64,000 nt of DNA from Prorocentrum cordatum (GCA_963575745.1 CAUYUJ010000365.1:50817-114816), one strand, 5' to 3'; positions 19,616 to 29,505 are shown, numbered from the stretch's first letter. The notes: generated by a model from the sequence alone, not told the origin. Translations and numbers: made by a program.

Positions 19616-20655
19616 AGGTATATTAATTAATAAGAAGCTTTCTAATCTGAGGTTGTTTGATCACCAGCGTCGTTCAGAAGAGATAGGGCACATGGTAGTG
19701 TGTGTGCGTGTTTTTGGTTATAACGTTTTTGTTTTGTTCTATCTTATTGTGTTCTTTTCTGTGATTAATCCGGTTAAGTGACAAAACGGGATAAATAAAA
19801 TACGAATGAATTAATTAAATGTCACATCGTTGAAATACATAGAGATTAGTCTACATGGTCTTTGTTGTACCAAGCCAAAGGACAGACACTTCTGGTAATT
19901 CGGATATCTGCGTTGCTCCGCCGATCGCCCCCCCCGCGTCGTTTAGAAGCACACAATCATATAATGTTTCGTTTGCGAGGCTTGATTTCTGTTTCTTCTT
20001 TAAAAGGCTTTTTATTTTCTGCATCGGTTCGCGCCCGTTCGAAGTCGCGCCCTCCAGAAGCGCAAAATTGCGAAGCATAATTTCCGAGTGCGTTTCCTCT
20101 ATTGTCCCATCATATTTTTTGCCATTGAATTACAACAAGACGTTGCATAGATAATTGAGTAAATAATTATTAATTAATTAATTAACGAATAAGAAGGAAT
20201 CAAAACAAAGGTATCTCATTTTAGGTCGTTTGACCAGCAGGGCCGTTCAGACGCGCAAAAGCACAATAATTTGTGCGTTTTCATTTTTACTTTCCCGTTA
20301 TAGCTTTTTTTTTTGCTCTATGTTATTGTGTTCTTTTCTCTCGTTGATCCGGTTTAATGATAAAGCGAGATAAAGAAACACAGCGGGATTAATTTGCATG
20401 TTCTTTTTTGGGCCGAAGCAAATGACCTTGTTATAATTAGGAATTCTGTGTTTTGCGTTGTTCGCCGTTCGTTTTTTTCCGTGCCGTTTAGAAGCGCAAA
20501 ATCATATAATCTTCCGTTTGTGGGGCTGGATGTCTGCTTGTACTTTGAAGTTTTTTTATGTTTTCTGCGTCCGTTCGTGCATTCGTGCTCTCCAGAAGCC
20601 AAGATTTCAAACGTAATTTATGTGTGCGTTTCCTGCGTTGCCCCATCCAACTAGA
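19616..20655 (+). repeat. 0.54 kb AT-rich tandem duplication
   Basis: Copy 1 (about 19616-20150) and copy 2 (about 20165-20655) share an ordered series of words: AATAAGAAG, TTATTGTGTTCTTTTCT, a GTTTAGAAGC/ATCATATAAT block, CTCCAGAAGC, and GTGCGTTTCC. AATTAATTAA runs mark the boundaries (19620, 20168, 20700-20755). Both strands have related short frames in both copies, so no coding strand can be assigned. Confidence 0.78.
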
Positions 20656-20689
20656 AACTTAGCCCGTAACTTAGAAACAGACGTTAAAT

Positions 20690-20760
20690 ACATAATTTAT
20701 TTATTAATTCATCAATTAATTAATTTAACACATAATTAATTAATTAAATAAATAAACATT
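20690..20760. repeat. (AATT)n AT-rich boundary
   Basis: AATTAATTAA repeats close the tandem duplication. The region stands out in otherwise GC-rich DNA. Confidence 0.8.
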
Positions 20761-20984
20761 AGAGAAGCACGTCGTATTATTTGTAGTGATGCTTATTGAC
20801 TGAAGTGTCATCTGATTCTGTTCTCCTGTCCTTCACTGCTTTGTTCTGTTGCATTTACATATCTGTTTGCTTATTTTGAGTTCCTGCTTTCAGTTTACCT
20901 TGAGTCATTGTAGTAATATGATGCAGTTACATTACATACATTCAAAAATATTTATTGATGTTACAGGAAAAAAGGTCACGGTAG

Positions 20985-21115
20985 ATGAGGGGGAAGAGGA
21001 ACAGAAAAGGATCAGGATGAGGAGCAGGATGAGGAACATGATGAGGAACCTGACGAGGATGCAGATGCACAGGCTGAGGAACAGGATGAGGAAGATGAAG
21101 AGGATCCCCCCCCCC
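20985..21115. repeat. GAGGA-type purine repeat ending in C13
   Basis: AGGATGAGGA-like words run to 21105 and are followed by a C tract. This resembles the intron filler seen elsewhere in the window. Confidence 0.6.
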
Positions 21116-21414
21116 CCCCCGCCCCGATCAGGCGACGTCTCGTCGTTCGTGTGCTCCGCGCAGAAGTTCGAGCACAGGCCCGAGCGAGATGAGATCGAGG
21201 CGCCGCGTTTGGGGGCGCAGCGGCTCCGGGAGGGGCTCGAGGCAGAGGAGGGGGAGATAGCGGTGGCATGGGGAGCGATATGAGGGAGGACGACGATGAG
21301 GACAAGGGGGAAGACGATGATGATATGGGACGACGTCCACGACGAGGGCGAGGGCGATGAGGCTGAGGGACTTGCGAAAATGACGACTTGACGTTAGGGA
21401 GAGATATATATATG

Positions 21415-21418
<4 letters not shown>

Positions 21419-21482
<64 letters not shown>
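21419..21482. repeat. (GA)n microsatellite
   Basis: About 30 GA units, preceded by TATATATA. Confidence 0.9.
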
Positions 21483-21484
<2 letters not shown>

Positions 21485-21576
21485 AAAGCGAGGGAGGGAG
21501 AGCGAGCGAGAGGGTACCAGGAAATGATAACGAGAACGTGATCGACGGCGGCGACGGTCGACGACAACGACGATGA

Positions 21577-21694
21577 CGGTTGGCCGATGCCCCCCAAAGC
21601 GAGGTGTACCAGACGCTCGTGTCCGAGCCCGCCGCCATCGGCCAGGGCCCGCGGTTCTCCCAGACGACGCGCATGGTTGCGAAGGGGGGCTGAA
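21577..21694 (+). CDS. Candidate exon, gene B upstream part
   Basis: The frame reads LADAPQSEVYQTLVSEPAA and then IGQGPRFSQTTRMVAKGG to a TGA at 21692-21694. The balanced composition contrasts with the GAC/GAG repeats on both sides. It may be an exon of the gene whose later exons start near 22.0 kb. The splice sites were not resolved. Confidence 0.35.
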
Positions 21695-22030
21695 AGGGGC
21701 CAAGTGGCGCGAGGAGGACAAAGAGGTGGGAGGAGGATGAAACGGGAAATGAGGACGACGATGGAGGGGGGGGGAGAATGAGGAGAAGGAGGGGGAGGCG
21801 AGGGGGAGGAGGTGGGCGGGTCCGAGGAGGAGGGAACGAATGATGACGATGATGATGAGGAGGAGGAGGAGCCGAAGAAGGATGAGGAGGAAGAGGCACC
21901 GATCGACGGCGACGACGATGATGACGACGATGAGGGCGAGGGCGATGAGGAGCGGGAGGGTGATGTAGACGACGTTGTTGACATCTTGCCTCCCATCCCC
22001 TGCCAATGCAATCCTTGTGTTTCGTTTCAG

Positions 22031-22238
22031 CTTGCAGCCCGCGCTGCCGATCATCATGTGTATGTATCGCCCCCTCGTTCCCTTTTATGTTTCACTCCTC
22101 GACGCTGGCTGGCCGGCCCCCCCGCCCCCCCCGAGCCCAGGCTGGATGGGGCCGCGCCTTCGAGAATCAGTGCGCCGACGCATGCAAGAAGGAGCGCAAC
22201 CGCCTCCCTGCGAAGCCGCGGCTCGAGGGGGCGAGGTA
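22031..22238 (+). CDS. Two candidate short exons, gene B
   Basis: A strong acceptor (TTCGTTTCAG ending at 22030) precedes LAARAADHH and a GTGTATG donor-like site. A second acceptor, a C-rich tract ending in GAGCCCAG at 22140, precedes GWGRAFENQCADACKKERNR followed by LPAKPRLEGA, which ends at GAG|GTACC near 22238. The protein sense and the pyrimidine tracts make exons plausible. The phases were not tied together, and the product is unknown. Confidence 0.4.
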
Positions 22239-22748
22239 CCTTGGAAGAGGGGCCAGGGGAAGTGCGACCGCCCAGACATCCGACGTCATGTTCGAAAAAT
22301 CAAGGCTGGAACTTTGGCTGGAAGTTTTCGGCCTCTCGGGGCCGAGTCGGGCCCTGGAAATTCGATTTCCACGAACTGCGCATTTGGGACAACGAGACGT
22401 CGGATGTCGAGGGCACGTAGGGCGATGATGAACATAACGACGAGTATGTTGAGAAATGCGGGGAGGTGGGGGATAGGACGACGAGGGTGAGGGATGAATG
22501 TGAGGGTCGACGGCGCGGCGGAGGGATCAGAGCGTAGCAATGAGGAAGGAGATCCTCCCTCACTTGCCCTTCCCACCTTCCCATTCTCTCTCGCGCCCTC
22601 CTCCTCCTCGAGGCCCCTTCGTTTTCCTGCGCGCGGGGAAGTGCGTCCGGGCGAGAGCAGCGAGGATGATGCACTCGCATTGGCTACGTATCGGTGGCGA
22701 CAGCGATGTGCCCAGGGAGGAGGGTGTTCGCTATGTGTGTTCTTGCAG

Positions 22749-22803
22749 GTTTGGGCATATGTTGCGATCGTTGGCGATGCGCCCATCATAGAGCTAGGCC
22801 GAT
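22749..22803 (+). CDS. Candidate 55-nt exon with canonical splice borders, gene B
   Basis: The acceptor TTCTTGCAG ends at 22748 and the donor GTAAGA begins at 22804. The enclosed frame reads VWAYVAIVGDAPIIELGR, a hydrophobic segment. Joining this exon directly to the 22909 exon breaks the frame, so another exon or a different acceptor is needed between them. Confidence 0.45.
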
Positions 22804-22908
22804 GTAAGAACCTCTAGTGCCCAAGAGCGTATTCGAGCATCGCCCTCCGGAACTGCAGAATGGAAAATGAGGGCGAGGGGGAGAGGCGAGCATGAAGAAT
22901 TCACGGCA

Positions 22909-23038
22909 GGGGAGGCGCCTCCCGACAGCGACATCGACGATGATAAGCTGACTGAGTACCTCGCGGCCGCCTATGACTGCGATGCTCCACTTGAGGAACC
23001 TTCGGCAGGGGGGGGGCGTTGGCGCGGCTGTCCCGCAG
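22909..23038 (+). CDS. Exon of gene B (acidic segment)
   Basis: An acceptor (CACGGCAG) ends at 22908 and a GTGCGC donor starts at 23039. The frame reads GEAPPDSDIDDDKLTEYLAA, then AYDCDAPLEEPS, a Gly run, and RWRGCPA with one base left over. That base (G) plus the first two bases of the exon at 24026 (GA) form a Gly codon and keep the downstream frame open. This phase match across a 987-base intron is the best evidence that the gene is real. Confidence 0.55.
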
Positions 23039-23099
23039 GTGCGCTGGGTAGCGAGATGGCATTAGTACGATGCCGACGGGGGTCGCGGAGGATGGCGAA

Positions 23100-23343
23100 G
23101 GGGAGGAAGATGAGGAAAATGACGATGACGATGGCGATGACGAAGACGACGACGATGATGACGATGACGAAGACGACGATGACTTCGACGAAGACGGCGA
23201 CGATGACGATGAGGAGAGCCTCGACGACGATGACGACGATGACGATGACGATGACGACGACGATAACGACGATGACGATGAGGAGAGCCTCGACGATGAA
23301 TGAGGAGAGCCCCCACGACGATGACGACGATGACGATGACGAT

Positions 23344-23374
<31 letters not shown>

Positions 23375-23480
23375 ATGACGATGACGACGATGACGAAGAC
23401 GACGACGATGACGACGATGCCGATGACGACGACGATGATGACGATGGCGAATGCGACGATGACGACGAAGACGATGACGA
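23100..23480. repeat. (GAC/GAT)n tract
   Basis: Imperfect triplets give poly-Asp in one frame. The opening words GAGGATGGCGAAGGGGAGGA (about 23090) recur near 24991, so this stretch and 24.99-25.13 kb are related copies. Confidence 0.85.
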
Positions 23481-23516
23481 ATAAGACGACGAAGACCGAG
23501 AGAAGGAGCGATGAGG

Positions 23517-23529
23517 AGGAGGATGAGGA

Positions 23530-23560
<31 letters not shown>

Positions 23561-23655
23561 GAGGAGGAGGAGGAGGACGCGGCGAGGGTGGCAGGGGCGA
23601 TGGGGAGGAGGAGGAGGAGGAGGAGGAGGAGGAGGAGGAGGAGGAGGAGGATGAG
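23517..23655. repeat. (GAG)n tract
   Basis: Two GAG runs separated by about 30 bases of unique sequence. Confidence 0.85.
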
Positions 23656-24025
23656 GGGTGGGGAGTTGGCGCGAGTTCACATGTATGCTTATGAATGCGT
23701 GGTGCTCGATACCAGTGTACACCCGCGTGCATCTGCATCAGGTGTATGTGCGCACAAGGTACGTTTAGCTATGTATGCATGTTTGTATGCATGTATTTGG
23801 AAATGCACATATATGTCTACATGCATCATGTGTGCCCTCGGTGGTGGTGCTCATCTGTCCCTTTGGGCAGGGCAGGTGCGTGCCCCTATGTTCTCGGCGA
23901 GCCTCCCGGCCGTGAAGGGCCGCAGCGAGAAGAAGAAGAATAAGAAGAAAAAAGGGCAGGCAAGAGAAGAAGAGGGAAACAGAAAGAGAACAAGGCCAGG
24001 TCGCACGAGGTTTTCTCTGCCGCAG

Positions 24026-24858
24026 GAGAAGCAGCTGCGTCCACAGCAGCATTCGCACCAGGCCCAGGAGCTGCCCCTTGGATGCGCGACGCGACGGCAC
24101 CTAAGAAGGCGATGAAGAAGGCGAAGGCAAAATCAGCAGCAAAAGCAAAAGGACAGGCAGGGCCAAAAGGCAGAGCAAAGCGTAAAGAAACGACAGCAAA
24201 GGCAGATGAGGGAGATGACACTGACGCGAAGAAGCGGCCAGCAGCTGCAGCGGGCAAAGAAGCATCAGGGGAGGAGGTGCAACCAGCAAAGAAAGCCGCT
24301 CCAGCTAAGGGGGCCAAAGCTGATGAGGTGACGCCATCAAAGAAAGCAAAGAAGAAATCAGAGGAGGTGGAAGAGGGCGAGGAAGAGGGGGGGGAAGAGG
24401 AGGAGGAGGAGGAGGAAGGCGAAGAAGAAGAACAAGAGCACGACGAGGAGGAGGAGGAGGAAAAAAGAAGGACCCCGACGTCATGATGATCTGTGACGAT
24501 GATGACGGGCAGATCGAGCTCGGCGACGCGAGGTCCCCGCTCAAGGCCATCCATAAGTTCAGAGCGGACAGCGGATGGTGGAGGTCCAAGGTCGACGACA
24601 AAGAGATCGCTTGGAAGGTCGCCAGGCGCACTGGCGAGAACATCTGGTCCTTGTACTGGCGCGCCCCGCCAGTTGGCTGGGCCCAGCTCGTCGGTTGTCG
24701 CGACAACCTGTATGGAGCTGGCCAGCGCGGACGAGGTTTCGCGCGCGGTCATCGATGAGACATGCAAGCGGGTCGTGCTCAACGGGATCACGGTGAGCGC
24801 CGAGGCCGCCGAGATCCGCGACAAGATCCTGTGCGAGTGGGGCATCGCTTCGGGTTGA
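24026..24858 (+). CDS. Terminal exon of gene B: Lys/Ala-rich and acidic nuclear-type protein
   Basis: After the acceptor at 24025 the frame reads EAAASTAAFAPGPGAAPW and a basic KKAMKKAKAKSAAKAKGQ region. Next come AKKRPAAAAGKEASGEE and KKAAPAKGAKADE, a Glu run, and then, after an indel in the A6 tract at 24461-24466, KKDPDVMMICDDDDGQIEL and SPLKAIHKFRADSGWWRSKV. A second one-base shift near 24691 restores SADEVSRAVIDETCKRVVL to a TGA at 24856. The basic, then acidic, then compact C-terminal layout recalls chromatin or nucleolar proteins, and KRPAA segments are common in dinoflagellate proteins. The function is not known. Two frameshifts mean either a pseudogene or consensus errors. Confidence 0.5.
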
Positions 24859-25026
24859 AAGGTGCGCGGGTCGGGCACGCATGCGAACGGAAGAGGATGA
24901 GGAGGATTGGGGGGGGGGATGAAGAGGAAGATGATGGGAAGACGAGGGCCAACAGAGAGTACTCGGAGGATGAGGATTCGGATAATGCGGAGGATGGCGA
25001 AGGGGAGGAAGACGAGGAAAATGACG

Positions 25027-25134
25027 AGGCCGATGGCGATGACGACGACGACGGCGATGATGACGACGACGACGATGATGACGATGACAACGATGACAAC
25101 GACGACGATGATGACGATGACGATGACGATGACG
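25027..25134. repeat. (GAC/GAT)n tract, second copy
   Basis: It follows a 40-base segment nearly identical to the one at the start of the 23.1 kb tract. Confidence 0.85.
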
Positions 25135-25286
25135 GCTCGAATAGAAGGACCGATGACGGCGGAAGAAAGAGTGAGGATGGCAGAGGGGAGGTGCCAGATC
25201 ATCCTGAAGAAGGCTGTCGGCGACGTCGACGATCGCTTGCAAAGGCGATGGGGGGTGCTGTGGGATCCCAGGCATCCGGCGTCGTC

Positions 25287-25392
25287 GTCGTCGTCGCCTC
25301 GAGCCACACTCGTCTTGGCTCCCACTCGGCTCTTGCTCGTCACCATGCATCGAGCCACGCTCGTCTTGGCCCCCACGAGCCTCCGTCTTGAG
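25287..25392 (+). repeat. Short direct repeats TCGAGCCACRCTCGTCTTGG
   Basis: The unit occurs near 25299 and 25349, each followed by a CCCAC word, with an eroded intermediate copy. Confidence 0.6.
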
Positions 25393-25469
25393 GTGAGACC
25401 GCGATAAAGATGAGGAGGATGAGGATGAGGACAAGGGGGCATGAGGATGGGGAGGAGGAGCAATAAGCA

Positions 25470-25483
25470 TATACATGAGTACA

Positions 25484-25519
<36 letters not shown>

Positions 25520-25522
25520 TAT
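25470..25522. repeat. (TACA)n microsatellite
   Basis: About eight TACA units ending in TATATATATA. Confidence 0.9.
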
Positions 25523-25620
25523 CGAGCAGGGAGGGTAGGAGGGGAGGGGGAGGGGGCGGAGGAGGATCACGATGAGGAGGGGAGGAGGGGGACGACGAGG
25601 AGGAGAGCGAGGAAAATGAG

Positions 25621-26057
25621 GATCAGAATCAAGGGCCGACCAGTGCCGCTGCACGATCGTCAGCCAGATACGTCCGCATTCGGCTCAGCTCGCCCGAATT
25701 CTTCGCAGCCTCGAGCCCGCAGCACGTTGGTCGCAGGTCGATGAAGCGCCCAGCTGCCAAGGAGGCCCTCGAGATTGCGGCGCGGCCTCGATCTCGAGCG
25801 GCCAGTGGCGAGGCGAGGGGCAGCAAGGGCGACAAGGACGGCAAGGGCGGCAAGGATCCCGTCGGCGGCAAGGACGGCAAGGACGGCAATGATCCCGTCG
25901 ACGACGGCAAGGACGGCAAGGACGGCTAAGACCCCGTCGACGGCAAGGGCGGCAAGGACGGCAAGGATCCAATCCAGGACGGCGAATCCGATTCCGTGGT
26001 CGAGCGCGCCCCGCCCGACACGCTCGCGCCCGACACGCTGCCCCAGCCCCAGGAGTG
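25621..26057 (+). CDS. Candidate exon with KRPAA segment and DGKDGK repeats, nonsense-broken
   Basis: The frame reads RYVRIRLSSPEFFAASSPQH and GRRSMKRPAAKEALEIAARP, then Gly/Lys/Asp repeats (GGKDGKDGNDPVDDGKDGKD). After an in-frame TAA at 25927-25929 it resumes with DPVDGKGGKDGKDPIQDGE and VVERAPPDTLAPDTLPQPQ up to a GTGAGT donor at 26058. The stop sits exactly where the repeat has Asn elsewhere, so it looks like a recent nonsense change. It may belong to gene B or to a separate gene. The function is unknown. Confidence 0.4.
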
Positions 26058-26145
26058 GTGAGTGGCGAACGTCGGTGGATCCACTCCCCCTGTCCTCCGT
26101 CACCTTCACCCGTATCCTTGCCATCCTCCTCTGCCGTTGCCCCTC

Positions 26146-26203
26146 CTCCCCCCCCCTCGAGGGGGGGGGGGGGGGGGGGGGGTGGGGGGGGGGGGGGGGG
26201 GGC
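26146..26203. repeat. C-tract / G-tract palindrome
   Basis: C8 followed by TCGA and then more than 40 G with single interruptions. The join is a perfect CCCCCCCCTCGAGGGGGGGG palindrome. Confidence 0.8.
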
Positions 26204-26429
26204 AGGGTCCTGCTCCCCCTCCCCTCTCTTCCTCCGCTGCCCCTCTGCTGCTCGTCCTCTTCGCCCTGTGCTGCTCCACCATCCCCCTCGGATGTTCCTC
26301 TTCCCTCTTCCCTCCTCCCTGATCTGCTGCTGCTGCCCCCCATCCTCGATCCGCCTCCGATTGGGCAGCGCCAATCCTGCATTTATTCGCGGCGCGCAGG
26401 GCGGGCGGGAGATTGCCGACGACCGACGG

Positions 26430-26546
26430 CATCGGGAGGATAAGCATACGGAGGATCAGCAACATCAGGATGAACACCAGCAACAGCAGCATAATGAGGA
26501 TGCTAATAAGGAGGACGAGGAGGAGGAGCAGCAGCAGCAGGCGAGT
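26430..26546 (+). repeat. CAG/GAGGAT-type flank of the A-A-B array
   Basis: The words AGGATAAGCATA, GGATCAGCA and GAGGAGCAGCAGCAGCAGG recur in the same order on the other side of the array (about 32312-32425), as AGGATAAGCATA, GGATCAGCA and GAGGAGCAACAGCAGCAGG. Confidence 0.6.
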
Positions 26547-26721
26547 TGTCGGCTGCAGCCCCGCCGCGGTCCACCACCTGGTTGCAAGCCTTGCGGAATC
26601 GCCCTGCGACGTTCTTGGCCACCGTCTGGGCCTCCTCGGTCTTCAGAACCTGCTTCACCCTTGCGGCGTGCGCAGTTTTCCCCAGCGGGCGCCGTTTCTT
26701 CCGCGGGTCGTCCAAGCCCAT
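26503..26721 (-). CDS. Basic small ORF in unit A1 (extended)
   Basis: Starting MGLDDPRKKRRPLGKT, it matches the 59-residue ORF of the other A units. It then reads through their stop into an Ala/Pro tail encoded by the flanking CAG repeats (72 codons). Substitutions against the others are L to P and K to N. The product would be a Lys/Arg/Ala-rich helical peptide. I do not recognise a family. Confidence 0.35.
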   Translation of the reverse strand: MGLDDPRKKRRPLGKTAHAARVKQVLKTEEAQTVAKNVAGRFRKACNQVVDRGGAAADNSPAAAAPPPRPPY

Positions 26722-27514
26722 CAACTGAGCTTCCTGCGGAGCCACGACCTGCGACCGCGACGAAGGCCCGCGACCCGCGCTAGCGACTCGCGCCTGCGAC
26801 CTGCGACAAGCGACCCGTAAGACGCGGCCCGCGTCCGCGAACCGCGCTTGCGACCTGCGTCGCGGCAGTCGCCACGATGGCCAGCTTCCGTACTTTCTGG
26901 AAAGGTAGCGCGGGAAGAGGATGCACGCGCGCTTGCGCCCTGCGGCAACAACAATGATGGCGAATGGCGCCCCCCTCGAAACGGTGCACGGCGACGACGA
27001 CGAACGCCGTCGCTTCATCCCTGTCGGCGCGAGCATACATGGTCTAGCCTGAGGTGGATGCAGCCGAGGAAAAACGAAGTGCAACGCATTTTTCCCCATT
27101 GCCGTGACAAAAGTACTATGCGGTCTTCATTCAACATGACCCAAGACTGGCGGAGTAAACGGAGTGGGCGGAGTAGACATTACTCCGCGTGGACATGCAT
27201 CCCGTCCCATTTTTCATATAGGAATGGGCGGAGTATTTTCCGATCCTGTTTTGAGATAACACAGTTATTAATTAGAGGTAGACGAATTACTCCGCGGGAT
27301 CGCGGATGACGCATGTCAATGTTAGGAATCTTCAGAGGGATAGGAGATTCCAACATATCATAAAACCGCAGAATCTTTTGTCACGGCGGTGTGTATTTTT
27401 GCAGTTGTCTCCATCGACTGATCTCCCTCGAACGCGGCGCGGCAGTCTCAGTCCAGCAAATCCAAGCAATGGCAGCGCGCGTCGCGCCGCGATGCCCTCA
27501 GTGCAATAAGTAAG

Positions 27515-27694
27515 TCAATTGTCGGCCGCAGCCCCGCCGCGGTCCACCACCTGCTTGCAAGCCTTGCGGAATCGCCCTGCGACGTTCTTGGCCGCCGTCT
27601 GGGCCTCCTCGGTCTTCAGAACCTGCTTCGCCCTTGCGGCGTGCGCAGTTTTCCCCAGTGGGCGGCGTTTCTTCCGCAGGTCGTCCAATCCCAT
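27515..27694 (-). CDS. Basic 59-residue ORF, unit A2
   Basis: It begins MGLDDLRKKRRPLGKTAHAA, continues with KQVLKTEEAQTAAKNVAGRF, and ends near QVVDRGGAAADN before TGA. It is conserved in four A units with only a few replacements, while surrounding frames drift. The upstream minus-strand sequence CAGGAAGCTCAG could be an acceptor, so this may be a terminal exon. The function is unknown. Confidence 0.42.
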   Translation of the reverse strand: MGLDDLRKKRRPLGKTAHAARAKQVLKTEEAQTAAKNVAGRFRKACKQVVDRGGAAADN

Positions 27695-28126
27695 CAACCT
27701 GAGCTTCCTGCGGAGCCACGACCTGCGACCACGACAAAGGCCCGCGACCCGCGCTAGCGACTCGCGCCTGCGACCTGCGACAAGCGACCCGTAAGACGCG
27801 GCCCGCGTCCGCGAACCGCGCCTGCGACCTGCGTCGCGGCAGTCGCCACGATGGCCAGCTTCGTACTTTCTGGAAAGGTAGCGCGGGAAGAGGATGCACG
27901 CGCGCTTGCGCCCCGCGGCAACAGCAACGATGGCGAATGGCGCCCCCCTCGAAACGGTGCGCGGCGACGACGACGAACGCCGTCGCTTCATCCCTGTCGG
28001 CGCGAGCATACATGGTCTAGCCTGAGGTGGATGCAGCCGAGGAAAAACGAAGTGCAACGCATTTTTCCCCATTGCCGTGACAAAAGTACTATGCGGTCTT
28101 CATTCAACATGACCCAAGACTGGCGG

Positions 28127-28290
28127 AGTAAACGGAGTGGGCGGAGTAGAAATTACTCCGCGTGGACATGCATCCCGTCCCATTTTTCAAATAGGAATGG
28201 GCGGAGTAATTTCCGATCCTGTTTTGAGATAACACTGTTATTAATTAGAGGTAGACGAATTACTCCGCGGGATCGCGGAGGACGCATGTC
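28127..28290. repeat. Palindromic GCGGAGTAATT cluster inside each A unit (A2 shown)
   Basis: A near-palindrome at 28141-28161 (GCGGAGTA, GAAAT, TACTCCGC) is followed by a direct GCGGAGTAATT near 28201 and an inverted GAATTACTCCGC near 28256. The same layout occurs in A1, A3 and A4. It may be an embedded miniature inverted-repeat element. Confidence 0.6.
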
Positions 28291-28534
28291 AATGTTAGGA
28301 ATCTTCAGAGGGATAGGAGATTCCAACATATCATAAAACCGCAGAGTCTTTTGTCACGGCGGTGTGTATGTTTGCAGTTGTCTCCATCGACTGATCTCCC
28401 TCGAACGCGGCGCTGCAGCGGCGGCGCAGCTCGCGCAGGGACATCATCCGACTATGCTCCGCGCGGCAGTCCCAGTCCAGCAAATCCAAGCAATGGCAGC
28501 GCGCGTCGCGCCGCGATGCCCTCAGTGCAATAAG

Positions 28535-29322
28535 TCATCGGGCTGAACAGGACCCCAAGCGAAACGTCTGTGAATTTTGCTATGTTCCGGGTTGCTTATT
28601 TGTTTGCTCGATGTCGTTCTTGCGCGCGGTTTCTTTGGCGTTGCTGGACGCTCTTCGCGATGCCGCAGCACATGGTCGGGCCCCGACTCGCCTGGGCCCC
28701 GCCGCGGAGTCCGTGGGCCCTGGCCCCAGAATCAAAGGAGATCTGCGCCCTTGAGTCGAGGGCTCTGGACGCGGGGTCCGCGGGGCCCCAAGTACACAGG
28801 CCACCCGCGCGCGCTGGGCTTGCCCCCCGAGATGCCACCGGACGAGGCCACCGAAAGCTGCCCCGAAAGATGGCAGTTTCACATCGGCCGAATTATTAGC
28901 GAAAGTTGGGTGAATTATCTTCGGTCTTGTTTTTAACAGTGCGGAGCACCATCCGAGGCGTCGACGGGCAAGATTCGGAGCCCTTACGCGGCGCGATTCG
29001 GAGCCCCATTCGGGACGTCGATGGGCAAGATTCGGAGCAGGAGCGCGGCCGCCGCAGGCAAGATTCGGAGGTGGGATTCGGCTACATGAGGTGCGATCAG
29101 CGCCGTCCTCAGCAGCCTCTCAGAAGCATCGGAGGAGCCCCTTGGGAGCTTCTCCGGAGCCTCTCAGGATCATCTCAGACTCTTCGCGCTCGCGCCCGCG
29201 CAAAGGCGGGCTCAATGCCCCCCCGGCGCTGCGTCGTGAAATGGAGCGTGCGATTTGCATCTTTCAGATTTGAAGAGGAAGCCGCATTCACATGCCATCT
29301 TGGGGGGGCAGTTCAGCCCGAT
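28535..29322. repeat. B unit, copy 1
   Basis: It begins TCATCGGGCTGAACAGG and ends GGGGGGGCAGTTCAGCCCG. It has an internal GGCAAGATTCGGAG word repeated three times near 28967-29070. No gene is assigned, since open frames on both strands are equally plausible. Confidence 0.8.
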
Positions 29323-29325
29323 AAG

Positions 29326-29505
29326 TCAATTGTCGGCCGCAGCCCCGCCGCGGTCCACCACCTGCTTGCAAGCCTTGCGGAATCGCCCTGCGACGTTCTT
29401 GGCCACCGTCTGGGCCTCCTCGGTCTTCAGAACCTGCTTCACCCTTGCGGCGTGCGCAGTTTTCCCCAGTGGGCGGCGTTTCTTCCGCAGGTCGTCCAAG
29501 CCCAT
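29326..29505 (-). CDS. Basic 59-residue ORF, unit A3
   Basis: Same product as in A2 with Val in KQVLKTEEAQTVAKN and in AARVKQ. Identical to the A4 copy across the ORF. Confidence 0.42.
   Translation of the reverse strand: MGLDDLRKKRRPLGKTAHAARVKQVLKTEEAQTVAKNVAGRFRKACKQVVDRGGAAADN

Larger units (their letters stand above)
23039..24025 (+). other. Gene B intron made largely of microsatellite
   Basis: It starts GTGCGC and ends in TTTTCTCTGCCGCAG. It holds a 380-base GAC/GAT tract (23100-23480) and a GAG tract (23517-23655), plus 300 bases of TATG-rich unique sequence. The poly-Asp frames in it would be intronic under this model. Confidence 0.5.

Noticed and set aside
23886-25508. 540-codon minus-strand frame
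   Set aside because: It is antisense to the Lys-rich exon and to GAC tracts. Its Ser/Val/Ile runs come from those repeats.
28570-29322. Protein genes in the B units
   Set aside because: Frames are open on both strands and neither shows a domain or a conserved start. Near identity of the two copies is due to recent duplication and not to coding constraint.
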